NCBI RefSeq assembly: GCF_014856545.2
Contig: NZ_CP109811.1
Coordinates: 2,536,001-2,600,000 of the forward strand
Reading direction: 5' to 3'
DNA length: 64,000 bases
DNA from: Mesobacillus jeotgali
Lineage (GTDB): Bacteria > Bacillota > Bacilli > Bacillales > Cytobacillaceae
Of the stretch, positions 1-7,635 are shown one piece after another (within the stretch, counting starts at the first letter, position 1; every line of letters starts with the position of its first letter). Position numbers and translations under genes: made by a program. The notes under the pieces are model-generated. The model was not told where the DNA came from, ran no database searches, and was given only the letters and a program-made list of their open reading frames with translations.

Positions 1-47
1 GGATTAACGCCCTTTTTGTTGAATTCCTTCTTGAACAAACGGAGCAG
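1..47 (+). repeat. dispersed terminator-linked repeat, cut by IS copy A
   Basis: The right half of a repeat that recurs in this window, with the core TTGAACAAACGGAGCAG preceded by a T-rich stretch (CCCTTTTTGTTGAATTCC). It is interrupted by the IS directly after GCAG (44-47). The same layout is seen at 2525-2574 and intact at 4961-5010. Confidence 0.7.
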
Positions 48-166
48 CATTCCTGTAATGAAGGAAAATGGTGTTTGAACAAAAAAATAACCTCTTGGTA
101 GAATGAGAGAGTCCTGACGCTGGCCAGCAAAAAGGACAGATATCTCAAATACCAGGAGGCTTTAAA

Positions 167-1462
167 ATGAATTATAACCAGAATAAGAAGATTGCTCAAA
201 TAACTTCTCAGACTCTTATTATAGGAGTCGATATTGCCAAATTCAAGCATGTGGCACGGGCTCAAGATTTTAGGGGAATAGAGTTTGGATCTCCATGTCA
301 ATTTGAAAATACTAAAGAAGGAATTGAGCATTTTCTTAAATGGATTTCGGAAATTAAAAAAGAACAGCGTATGGAAAAAGTGATGGTTGGCATGGAGCCG
401 ACAGGCCATTATTGGTTTAACTTGGCCCATATTTTAAAAGATAACGGGATTAAATTTGTCGCTGTAAACCCCTTGCACGTCAAGAAAAGCAAGGAGTTGG
501 ATGATAACTCACCTACGAAGAATGATGTGAAAGATGCCAAGGTCATAGCTCAGCTGGTCAAGGACGGAAGATACGCAGAACCTACGATACCGCAAGGTGT
601 TTATGCAGAACTCCGGGTGGCAAAGAAAATTCGCGATCTTTTAACTGAAGACCTACAAACGGTCCAAGGACAGGTACACAACTGGATTGACCGGTATTTT
701 CCGGAATTCCTCAAGGTATTTAAGAAATGGGAAGGTAAGGCTGCTTTACAATTCTTAAAGCTCTATGCCTTGCCACATGAAATAGCTGTATTCACCGAAG
801 AAGAACTACTCGTTCATTTGAGAAAATCCGTATCACGGAGTGTTGGATTAAACAAGATTCGCGAGTTAAAACAGGCAGCCAGTAAGTCCATCGGACTTCG
901 ACAAGGTGCTGAAATGGCCAGGCTTGAGCTAAAAACCATTCTGGCTAAGTATGAATTAATCCAGTTACAATTCGGAGAATTGGATGCAAGACTTGACGGT
1001 CTGCTTAATGATATTCCAGGTGTACAACAAATGTTAGCGATAAAAGGTGTGGGCAGGGATACAATTGCCGGCTTCTTCGCTGAAGTAGGAGATTTAGGCG
1101 AATATAATCATCCCAGGCAAATTATCAAGCTGGCCGGTTTAAGCTTGAAAGAAAATACATCGGGTAAGCACAAAGGAAAAACGACCATTACAAAAAGGGG
1201 CCGTAAGAAGCTAAGGGCCCTGTTATTCAGGGTTTGTATGATTCTTGTCGCCAAAAATACGGCATTTAAGGCGTTACATGCGTACTATACTCAACGTCCG
1301 GATAATCCATTAAAGAAGATGCAGTCCCTGATCGCTTTGTGTAATAAACTAATCCGGATCCTCTTTAGTATTGGTAAAAAGCAATTTGAGTTTAATGAAG
1401 AAAAGATGTTAAAGGACATCCCTCATTTGGCACTAGCCCAGAAGACGGAAATGGCAGCGTAA
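167..1462 (+). CDS. IS110-family transposase (DEDD recombinase), copy A
   Basis: A 431-residue IS110/IS1111-type transposase that would excise and insert its element through a circular intermediate. The N-terminal RuvC-like DEDD domain shows D22 (in GVDIAK), E77 (in MEPTGH) and D120/D123 (in KNDVKDAK). The C-terminal Tnp_20-type domain includes a helix-hairpin-helix-like GVGRDT segment and the serine region around S332 (ENTSGK), followed by a basic stretch. The length is normal for the family. The start is ATG with an AGGAGG-like site just upstream. The gene is intact and identical to the copy at 7636-8931, so it is presumably active or recently active. Confidence 0.95.
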   Translation: MNYNQNKKIAQITSQTLIIGVDIAKFKHVARAQDFRGIEFGSPCQFENTKEGIEHFLKWISEIKKEQRMEKVMVGMEPTGHYWFNLAHILKDNGIKFVAVNPLHVKKSKELDDNSPTKNDVKDAKVIAQLVKDGRYAEPTIPQGVYAELRVAKKIRDLLTEDLQTVQGQVHNWIDRYFPEFLKVFKKWEGKAALQFLKLYALPHEIAVFTEEELLVHLRKSVSRSVGLNKIRELKQAASKSIGLRQGAEMARLELKTILAKYELIQLQFGELDARLDGLLNDIPGVQQMLAIKGVGRDTIAGFFAEVGDLGEYNHPRQIIKLAGLSLKENTSGKHKGKTTITKRGRKKLRALLFRVCMILVAKNTAFKALHAYYTQRPDNPLKKMQSLIALCNKLIRILFSIGKKQFEFNEEKMLKDIPHLALAQKTEMAA

Positions 1463-1510
1463 CTCTGTTTTAGTTTAGATGAATAGTAGTTCTGGTTTTA
1501 TAGATTTTGG

Positions 1511-1720
1511 AGACATTTGAAGCACGGATTAGTCGGCAAAGCAACTAAATTACGGGCTAAGACCCTGTGGGGCAGCATGGCTGACATCCACCTCATGGAA
1601 AGGTTGGACGAAGGAATTTGAGAGCGAAGACTCTGTGAGGCATGGGAGGGTTGACCTCCATGAGTAAATGTGGACATCCACCAGTGCGGTTATATTTTTA
1701 CTCATCCACCATTTTCTGTA
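1511..1720 (+). ncRNA. candidate seekRNA/bridge RNA of IS110 copy A
   Basis: This is the structured part of the 3' non-coding end of the IS. Two similar modules follow each other: GTGG (1567-1570) pairs with CCAC (1588-1591) around a 17-nt loop, and GAGG (1637-1640) pairs with CCTC (1655-1658) around a 14-nt loop. Each module is preceded by a GACYCTGTG motif. The first carries GGGGCAG, the same sequence that lies left of IS copy B (7510-7516). The second carries GAGGG, which resembles the right IS end. IS1111-type elements are known to encode guide RNA after the transposase gene. The exact RNA ends and the assignment of guides are inference. Confidence 0.55.
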
Positions 1721-1956
1721 AGGAACTGGTTAGTGGGTTGTAGCTCTTTTTTCTTACTCTGTCCAAAAAAATCCTTTCAAGTGAAGATCCTCCATTTATA
1801 AAGCCAGTTACCGGAAGGTAAACGACTATGAAATTCTAAGAAAACATGAGTAAATCGGCGTTTTGGCTTCATTTATTGAGGGAGTTATGTTTAAGAAGGA
1901 AAAAACATAGTTAGAATAGAATTTATTATATAAAAAATAAAAGGGAGTGTTTTCCA

Positions 1957-2403
1957 TTGCTTTCATCTCGTACGTTAAATGAAAAAATTGCTTTTATAAT
2001 TGGTTTAGTTGGAGCAATCCTTGGAGTTGCAGTTTGGGGGCTATACCATTGGGATGGAAGTTTATTATGGGGGTTAATTGATTTTAATACCTCATACATA
2101 TCAACTAGTGGTTCAGAAGCGAGTATAAGTGAAATGCAATCAGAGAGAATGATGTATTACATATTATTGTTTATTCCTGCTTGTTTAGCTTTTACTTCTG
2201 TATTATTTAATAAAAAATACCTGATGTTCTTAGCAGTTTTCTTACACTTACCAATTGGTGATTTTATCAGTGGTTCAACAGGATTTTCTTCTTTTACTAC
2301 TATTCAAATTGTTTGGGTTTGTTATTTACTTTCAGGGGTCATTTCCTTAATAAAAATAAATCCGTCTAGGTATAAGAATGAACGTGTTAATACAGTTAGT
2401 TAA
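1957..2403 (+). CDS. hypothetical four-helix membrane protein
   Basis: A 148-residue protein I do not recognise. It has about four hydrophobic segments (roughly residues 10-32, 65-84, 88-108 and 115-133), so it is very likely an integral membrane protein. The start is TTG, with a GGGAGTG ribosome binding site about 8 nt upstream; no better ATG is available. It begins about 70 bp after the right end of IS copy A, so its original promoter may have been displaced or replaced by the insertion. The gene is AT-rich like its neighbours. No function can be assigned. Confidence 0.6.
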   Translation: MLSSRTLNEKIAFIIGLVGAILGVAVWGLYHWDGSLLWGLIDFNTSYISTSGSEASISEMQSERMMYYILLFIPACLAFTSVLFNKKYLMFLAVFLHLPIGDFISGSTGFSSFTTIQIVWVCYLLSGVISLIKINPSRYKNERVNTVS

Positions 2404-2497
2404 CCAAGGGGTATTTAAAAATCTAATTGGGCGTTGTGTAAACAATGTCCTTTTTTTATTTGGGTAAGATAGATAGTAAAAATGTGAAACTTTACAC

Positions 2498-2574
2498 TTA
2501 AACTATAGGGTGCTTTGATCCAAGAAGGATTAAGGCACCTTTTTGTTGAATTCCTTATTGAGCTAACGGAGCAG
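2498..2574 (+). repeat. dispersed terminator-linked repeat, cut by group II intron
   Basis: It contains CTTAAACTATAGGGTGC, a hairpin formed by GGTGC...ATCC/GGAT...GCACC followed by TTTTT, then TTGAGCTAACGGAGCAG. The intron starts directly after GCAG (2571-2574). The hairpin plus T-run is a plausible terminator for the membrane protein gene ending at 2403. Group IIC introns are known to insert just downstream of such stem-loops. Confidence 0.7.
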
Positions 2575-3084
2575 GTGTGCGGCCGAGCCCAGGTCGTATC
2601 ATATAGCGGGTGGGATTCCCGCCGAGTAAGAACTAGCCATTCGCTCGTAGCGAGTCTTGGAGGGCTAATGGTAACTTTAGCCTTTAAGCGTAGACAGTTA
2701 GGTGACGGGCCGAAAGCCAAATGGTTGAAGGGATTGAGCTCCATAATCGTTAGTAAATCGGGAGGGCTGATGCCTTACCTGCGTGCAGAAAGCAATATTT
2801 TATCCTTCACTAAAGGCAAGAAGGGTAAAGCCTCCCTGGAGTCAGAGACCTTGGCACGTTACACATTGATATGATACGGCAACTCGGGAGACCCTACCGG
2901 TCTTTTCTTGTGAAGAGTATGGTCTACAAGCGATAACAAGCAAGGAAACCAAATGCCGATGGTAGGGAGTCGGATAGCAGCGTAGTACCAATGATGTTGG
3001 GTAATGCCGATGGAGGGAAGGCTAGCTACCAGTTATCACTCTTACTAGGGACACATTTACTACACACAGAGGTAGGAATAATAA

Positions 3085-4413
3085 ATGGAAACAAAACTAC
3101 TAAGGATAGCAGAATTAGCAAAATCTGAACCTAAAATGAAGTTTACCTCTCTTGCACATTTATTGAATGAGCAATCTTTAACTCAGTGTCATCATGAATT
3201 GCCTAATAAAAAGGCAACTGGTATCAACGGTACGACAAAAGAACAATACAGTGACAGCTTGGAAGAAAACATAGAGGATTTAGTTAGTAGGCTTAAAAGC
3301 AAAAGTTACCGTCCTGTTCCAGTAAGACGGATGTATATCCCAAAGCTCAACTCAAACAAGATGAGACCTTTGGGAATACCGGAACATGAAGATAAAATTG
3401 TTCAAAAGGGCATTACGAAAATACTAAATGCCATCTATGAAAATGACTTTCTAGACTGCTCATTTGGATTCCGTCCAAATAGAAACTGCCACGATGCGCT
3501 GAAAATACTGAATCAATATATTGAGAAGAGAGCAGTAAGTTATGTAGTCGATGTAGATATTAAAGGGTTCTTTGATAACGTTGACCACAAATGGATGATG
3601 GAATTCTTGAAACTCCGAATCACAGACCCTAACCTACTGAGAATAATCAGCAGGTTTCTTAAAGGTGGATACATGGAGGAAGGTAAGAAATACAAGACAG
3701 ATAATGGTACACCGCAAGGTGGAGTGATATCTCCGATATTAGCCAATGTCTATCTCCATTACGTTCTTGATCTATGGTTTGAAAAAGTGGTTAGGAAACA
3801 ATGTAAAGGCCAGGCATATATAGTAAGATACGCAGATGATTTTGTTTGTTGTTTTCAGAATAAAAGTGAAGCCCAGCAATTCTTCCATTCTTTAAAAGCG
3901 AGGTTAAAGAAATTTAACCTGGAAATAGCCGAGGATAAAACTAAAATAATTCCCTTCGGACGGTTTGCGGAAAAGAATGCAAAACGTGACGAGACTGGCA
4001 AACCAGATACCTTTGATTTCCTCGGATTCACACACTATTGTGGGATAAGTAAACACGGAAAGTTCCGAGTAAAGCGGAAAACCAGCAGGAGGAAAGTCCA
4101 AGGTAAACTAAAAGATACCAAAGAATGGCTGAAGAATAATAGGAATAAAGATATCCATATGATTATGGATAGATTTAAACGCTCACTAACAGGTTATTAC
4201 AACTATTATTGCATCACAGATAATACCCAAACTGTTAACAACTTTAAAGCGAAAATTGAGTACTTACTGTTTAAATGGCTAAACAGAAGAAGCCAAAGGA
4301 AATCCTTTACCTGGGATAAATTCAGACTCTTTCTTAATAAATATCCACTACCTTCACCAAGAATCAAAGTGAATATTTACGATTTAAGAAAAGAGATTAG
4401 CTACATTTTGTAA
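3085..4413 (+). CDS. ltrA: group II intron reverse transcriptase/maturase
   Basis: A 442-residue intron-encoded protein that would help splice the intron RNA and copy it into DNA at a new site. The N-terminal reverse transcriptase domain has the RT-0/1 features (KKATGINGTT, RPVPVRRMYIPK) and the catalytic YADD box at residues 249-252. A maturase (X) domain follows with FKRSLTGYYNYY and a WLNRRSQRKSF motif. No HNH endonuclease domain follows, as in class C introns. The start is ATG preceded by AGAGGTAGG. The gene lies inside the intron RNA between domains I-III and domain V and appears intact. Confidence 0.95.
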   Translation: METKLLRIAELAKSEPKMKFTSLAHLLNEQSLTQCHHELPNKKATGINGTTKEQYSDSLEENIEDLVSRLKSKSYRPVPVRRMYIPKLNSNKMRPLGIPEHEDKIVQKGITKILNAIYENDFLDCSFGFRPNRNCHDALKILNQYIEKRAVSYVVDVDIKGFFDNVDHKWMMEFLKLRITDPNLLRIISRFLKGGYMEEGKKYKTDNGTPQGGVISPILANVYLHYVLDLWFEKVVRKQCKGQAYIVRYADDFVCCFQNKSEAQQFFHSLKARLKKFNLEIAEDKTKIIPFGRFAEKNAKRDETGKPDTFDFLGFTHYCGISKHGKFRVKRKTSRRKVQGKLKDTKEWLKNNRNKDIHMIMDRFKRSLTGYYNYYCITDNTQTVNNFKAKIEYLLFKWLNRRSQRKSFTWDKFRLFLNKYPLPSPRIKVNIYDLRKEISYIL

Positions 4414-4426
4414 ATGATAATTGGAG

Positions 4427-4460
4427 GAGCCGTGTGCGTTAATAGCGCAAGCACGGTTCT
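4427..4460 (+). ncRNA. group II intron domain V
   Basis: A 34-nt hairpin: GAGCCGTG pairs with CACGGTTC, an AG bulge follows, and TGCG pairs with CGCA under a short loop. This is the canonical catalytic domain V shape (AGC-like triad base, two-nt bulge, short apical stem). It lies 13 nt after the reverse transcriptase stop codon. Confidence 0.9.
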
Positions 4461-4565
4461 GTGAGGGGGGAGGAGTACAATTTACCGCAAGGTAGAAAGG
4501 CTCCCTTCTACTCGACTAGCTCAAGAAAAGGAGACAGAAAATTTGTATGTTCTAGGGGGGATAAT

Positions 4566-4910
4566 ATGAAGCGATTGTTAATTGTTTGCTCATTCTTTTT
4601 ATTAGCCTTAATTGTAGGCTGCTCTTCAAGTGAAAAATCTGATGAAAAGTATTTTGTCCTAATTGTTCAGGGTGAAGAAAACATTAGTGAGAAATTTAGT
4701 AAATTCACTAATAACGAATATTCCGTGGTTGAAATGCAATACCTAACAAGTTTAAAAACAGCAAAAGAAAAATATCCTAAATACGAAATAGAAAAAGCCC
4801 CAGCAGTATTTATATTTGAAACCGCAGGAGAAATGAAAAAATTAAAATTAAAAACTTATGATATTGAGGAAGCCCTTCGTTTTCTTGAGACTAAGAAAGA
4901 GAGTCAATAA
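4566..4910 (+). CDS. small putative lipoprotein
   Basis: A 114-residue protein of unknown function. The N-terminus is a lipoprotein signal: MKR, a hydrophobic stretch and a lipobox LIVGC at about residues 15-19, so it should be exported and lipid-anchored at the cysteine. The mature part is charged and short, with lysine-rich segments. The chosen ATG (4566) has GGGGGG about 5 nt upstream; a longer reading frame upstream would run into the intron. The gene starts about 50 bp behind the 3' end of the group II intron, so the intron sits in its leader. Confidence 0.75.
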   Translation: MKRLLIVCSFFLLALIVGCSSSEKSDEKYFVLIVQGEENISEKFSKFTNNEYSVVEMQYLTSLKTAKEKYPKYEIEKAPAVFIFETAGEMKKLKLKTYDIEEALRFLETKKESQ

Positions 4911-4937
4911 TCAAAAAAAGAAATGTTAAACAAAGGA

Positions 4938-4968
4938 GTGGTAAACTAGGTGGTTTACCACCTTTTTT
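4938..4968 (+). terminator. rho-independent terminator
   Basis: GTGGTAAAC (4938-4946) pairs with GTTTACCAC (4953-4961), followed by CTTTTTT. It lies behind the lipoprotein gene. Confidence 0.8.
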
Positions 4969-5010
4969 GAATTACTTATTGAACAAACGGAGCAGGTTAA
5001 CTCAATAAAA
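4961..5010 (+). repeat. dispersed repeat, intact reference copy
   Basis: CCTTTTTTGAATTACTTATTGAACAAACGGAGCAGGTTAACTCAATAA in two pieces: the upstream core ends in GCAG (4992-4995) and continues with GTTAACTCAATAA. TTATTGA and TCAATAA form an inverted repeat around the GGAGCAG core. No element is inserted here, so it shows the empty site used by the IS and the intron elsewhere. Confidence 0.7.
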
Positions 5011-5042
5011 ATAAAAAAGAACACATTATGTGTTCTTGATAA

Positions 5043-5525
5043 TCATTTTGTATCTTGCGGAGGCTTACTGTGTTCGTACTTTATCAATTCAACTGCTGGA
5101 TATTTTTCAGGAAAGTTCTTCGTTGTTTGACGAGATGGCTCGACCGCAAAGTATAAAGTATCAGTCCCGAAAGTTTTTCCATTACTGGATGAAGGAATTA
5201 AACTGATTTTCAAGATATATGAGTATTTTTCCATACCTTTATATTCTTTATTTCCTTTAAATGAAATTGATACCGTATCAATTTGTGAATGTGGTGCATA
5301 GCCGTTAATATTGTTATCGTTGTAATAATCCTCCATAGCTTTCATTATTTCATTATGGTACAGCTCAAGAATAAAAGAACCATACAGATGGTTTTTTTCT
5401 TTACTTGAAGTCGTAAATTCAGGTAATTCTTGTAAGGCTTTATCTGATGCCTCTGTTGTAATCAATGATTCAGGGAAGAAACTTACTATACAAAGTGCAG
5501 AAATTATCATTATAATCTTTTTCAC
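5043..5525 (-). CDS. secreted DUF3888-like protein
   Basis: A 160-residue protein with an N-terminal signal peptide (MKKIIM, hydrophobic core to about residue 22, likely cleavage near TTEA). The rest has a helical segment with YYNDN (about residues 65-72) and a beta-rich part (VSISFKG, YILKISL, TLYFAVEP). This pattern resembles the DUF3888 proteins found in Bacillus, but I assign that family only tentatively. It is transcribed opposite to the lipoprotein gene and has a GGAGGA-type site before the ATG. The function is unknown. Confidence 0.6.
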   Translation of the reverse strand: MKKIIMIISALCIVSFFPESLITTEASDKALQELPEFTTSSKEKNHLYGSFILELYHNEIMKAMEDYYNDNNINGYAPHSQIDTVSISFKGNKEYKGMEKYSYILKISLIPSSSNGKTFGTDTLYFAVEPSRQTTKNFPEKYPAVELIKYEHSKPPQDTK

Positions 5526-5596
5526 TATTTCTCCTCCATTCTATATATAATGTGTGGAGATACTGTCTTAGTTATACAAATGTTATTAAGTGAATC

Positions 5597-5618
5597 AATG
5601 CACTTAAACTAACGGGTG
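5597..5618. repeat. fragment of the dispersed repeat
   Basis: ATGCACTTAAACTAACGGGTGC matches the left half of the repeat at 2498-2515. The downstream half is missing here; instead the recombinase hairpin follows. Confidence 0.5.
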
Positions 5619-5628
5619 CAAGAGTACA

Positions 5629-5655
5629 GAAGCAACGCATAATTTGCGTTGCTTC
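5629..5655 (-). terminator. terminator-like hairpin behind the recombinase gene
   Basis: GAAGCAACGCA (5629-5639) pairs perfectly with TGCGTTGCTTC (5645-5655). It lies 10 bp past the stop codon of the recombinase gene. It lacks a long T-run on either strand. Confidence 0.6.
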
Positions 5656-5664
5656 TTCACTTTG

Positions 5665-6519
5665 TTAGAAATATTTCTGATAAAACTCCTGTCTCAGCCT
5701 TCCGCTTAATTGGGCATATATTCGAGTGGTTTCGCTTTTCTCGTGACCCAAAAGGCTTTGAATGACTTCTACTGGTGCTCCATTGTTTAATAAGTGGGTG
5801 GCATAGCTGTGTCTTAGTTGGTGAGGATGGATTTCTTTATTGATGCCTGCACGAGCTGAGATTTTCTTTATGTAATACCTCATCTGTGCAATACTCATTC
5901 TGTGGGGCTTTCTCTCCGTTACAAAAATGGCTGGATCCTTATCGTGGCGATTATCTAAATATCGCTTCAGCCAGAGTTCGGTTCGGATATTAAAATAGAC
6001 CTCGCGTTCTTTATCACCCTTTCCTCTGACAATGGCAGAGCGGTTAGACCAATTAATGCAGTTGCGATCAAGTGCCGCGATTTCTCCAATCCTGCAGCCA
6101 GTCGAGAACATTATTTCAAATAATGCCTTCTCCATTGGACTGATACAGGCTTCACGCAAAAGTTCAATTTCCCTTTCTGATAAAAATTTTGGGATTCTCT
6201 TGCCGGCTTTCGGTTCTTTGATCTTTGCTGCTGGATTAAGGGGAATATGCCCTTCCTCGTGACACCAGCGAAACAATGACTTCATGAATCGAATCCTGTG
6301 AGCCATACTAGAGGGTTTTAAGTCCTTACCTTGAGTAACAAGATATTTCTTTAATCCTTCTGTGTCGAAACTATCGATATTCTGATCATTAAAATAACCA
6401 ATGAGTAGCTTTGCTTGGATTCCATATGCTTTTAAAGTATAAGGTGAAAAGCCTTCTATACGTTTATCAGCTTCATAGGATTTCCACGCAGTTGATAATA
6501 ACAAACAAATCCCTCCCAT
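5665..6519 (-). CDS. tyrosine recombinase (XerC/XerD-like integrase)
   Basis: A 284-residue phage-integrase-family recombinase that would cut and rejoin DNA at short specific sites. The N-terminal SAM-like core-binding domain (about residues 10-95) is followed by the catalytic domain with Arg in TGCRIGE, Lys in RGKGDKE, HQLRHS, the second His in LLGHEKS, and the nucleophile Tyr in RIYAQLS near the C-terminus. The length is that of a Xer-type protein, shorter than most phage integrases. The true start may be a few codons downstream of the first ATG. It lies within the IS-flanked segment, so it may be part of an older mobile unit. Confidence 0.88.
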   Translation of the reverse strand: MGGICLLLSTAWKSYEADKRIEGFSPYTLKAYGIQAKLLIGYFNDQNIDSFDTEGLKKYLVTQGKDLKPSSMAHRIRFMKSLFRWCHEEGHIPLNPAAKIKEPKAGKRIPKFLSEREIELLREACISPMEKALFEIMFSTGCRIGEIAALDRNCINWSNRSAIVRGKGDKEREVYFNIRTELWLKRYLDNRHDKDPAIFVTERKPHRMSIAQMRYYIKKISARAGINKEIHPHQLRHSYATHLLNNGAPVEVIQSLLGHEKSETTRIYAQLSGRLRQEFYQKYF

Positions 6520-6648
6520 TTAATTGGATACTAAGAGGAATTATTGCCTGTTTTATAGAAATTAAGACTCAAGGTATTCAATAGTAATGAAAGATTTATT
6601 CCAAAACTATTAATGTAAAGATATCTAGCTAGGTAAGGAGATTTAGAA

Positions 6649-7503
6649 ATGACCTACTGGGAAACGAAAACAATTAATACCGTACGCGGAAACTTTGAGG
6701 TCTTTGTAAAAGGTGAGGGCAATCCAATTTGCGTCACTCATCATTATTCAGAGTTTAATAATACTGGTGATTACTTTGCAGACTCTTTGACAGAGAATAA
6801 TACGGTCTACCTTGTGAATTTAAAACAAGCCGGTAATTCAAGTAAGGCTAATGAGGCTCATGAGTTGAGCATGTTTGATGCTGTATAAGACCTTGAAGCA
6901 ATCCGAGACGCGTTGGGGTATGCCAAATGGACCTTTGCCGGGCACTCGACAGGAGGTATGATAGGAATCATCTACGGTATTCATTTTTCTACGTCTCTAA
7001 CTTCACTAATAATTGTGGGGGCTGCTGCCAGGAAATATGCGAATTCATCCTCTGAATGTATCTATCATCCAGACCATCCAAACTTTGACCGAATGCAGCA
7101 ACTTATTGAGACTTTAAAACGCTCCAATTTATCACATAGTGAAAGGGAGATTTTCTCAAAAGAGAGAACGAAACTGTCTCTATTTCACCCGGATAAGTAT
7201 GATGAATACTTTTCTTTAGGCATACATAAAAAGATGTCTGCTGCAAGAATGAACTTTTTTATTAGGGAAGAAATGATCTTTGATGTAACCCGTGAGTTAG
7301 AAAAAATCTCAACAAATACTTTAATACTGAGTGGCCGATACGATGTACAATGCCCGCTTTCTTTCTCCGTAGAAATAAATGAGTTAATACCAAATTCACA
7401 ACTATTTGTTTTTAACGAAAGCAACCATTACCCCTTCCTTGAAGAAAAGTCGTTGTTTAGACAAGTCATCTTAACTTACTTAAAAGAAAAGGTGTCTTAT
7501 TGA
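6649..7503 (+). pseudogene. alpha/beta hydrolase gene broken by a nonsense codon
   Basis: A single reading frame of 285 codons is interrupted by one TAA at 6886-6888. The N-terminal part gives the first strands (EVFVKGEGNPI, NTVYLVNLKQAG). After the stop the frame continues at once with DLEAIRDALGYAKWTFAGHSTGG, which holds the nucleophile elbow GHSTGG, later the acidic strand (TLILSGRYDVQCP) and the catalytic His near NESNHYPFLEE. All catalytic parts are present, so a single change (probably GAA to TAA) inactivated the gene. The downstream part could restart at ATG 6919 or nearby but would lack the first beta strands. Its stop codon overlaps the dispersed repeat disrupted by IS copy B. Confidence 0.85.
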
Positions 7504-7516
7504 ACTATAGGGGCAG
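7496..7516 (+). repeat. dispersed repeat, left half, cut by IS copy B
   Basis: CTTATTGAACTATAGGGGCAG ends at the left boundary of IS copy B. The right half, GTTTACTTATAC, follows the IS at 9353. Joining the halves restores a site like the intact copy at 4975-5010. Confidence 0.65.
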
Positions 7517-7635
7517 CATTCCTGTAATGAAGGAAAATGGTGTTTGAACAAAAAAATAACCTCTTGGTAGAATGAGAGAGTCCTGACGCTGGCCAGCAAA
7601 AAGGACAGATATCTCAAATACCAGGAGGCTTTAAA

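Larger units (their letters stand above)
44..1886 (+). mobile_element. IS110-family insertion sequence, copy A
   Basis: This segment is base-for-base identical to 7513-9355 (offset 7469) over 1843 bp, as far as I can read it. It holds one transposase gene, a short 5' non-coding end (about 120 bp) and a long 3' non-coding end (about 420 bp). No long terminal inverted repeats are evident, as expected for IS110-type elements. Both copies are flanked by GCAG on the left and GTT on the right, matching an unoccupied repeat at 4992-4998, so the element itself is probably 48-1883 (1836 bp). The long non-coding part lying after the transposase suggests the IS1111-like subgroup. The identity of the copies implies recent movement. 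Confidence 0.9.
2575..4516 (+). mobile_element. group II intron (class C-like) with encoded reverse transcriptase
   Basis: The 5' end GTGTGCGG (2575) fits the GUGYG start of group II introns. The next ~50 nt (TATAGCGGGTGGGATTCCCGCC) resemble the start of class C introns such as that of Oceanobacillus iheyensis. The reverse transcriptase ORF follows, then a clear domain V at 4427-4460 and a domain VI-like hairpin around 4466-4510. The 3' end is set near 4516 because the following TAGCTCAAG aligns with the downstream half of the intact repeat at 4996-5010; the exact base is uncertain by a few nt. The lack of an endonuclease domain and the insertion behind a terminator-like hairpin also fit class C. 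Confidence 0.88.

Noticed and set aside
2415..2874. Protein-coding genes on either strand at 2415-2744 and 2515-2874
   Set aside because: They lie across the dispersed repeat and the 5' part of the group II intron RNA; the composition follows RNA structure, not coding.
6886..6888. Recoded stop codon in the hydrolase gene
   Set aside because: The codon is TAA, which is not decoded as selenocysteine, and no active-site Cys is expected there.
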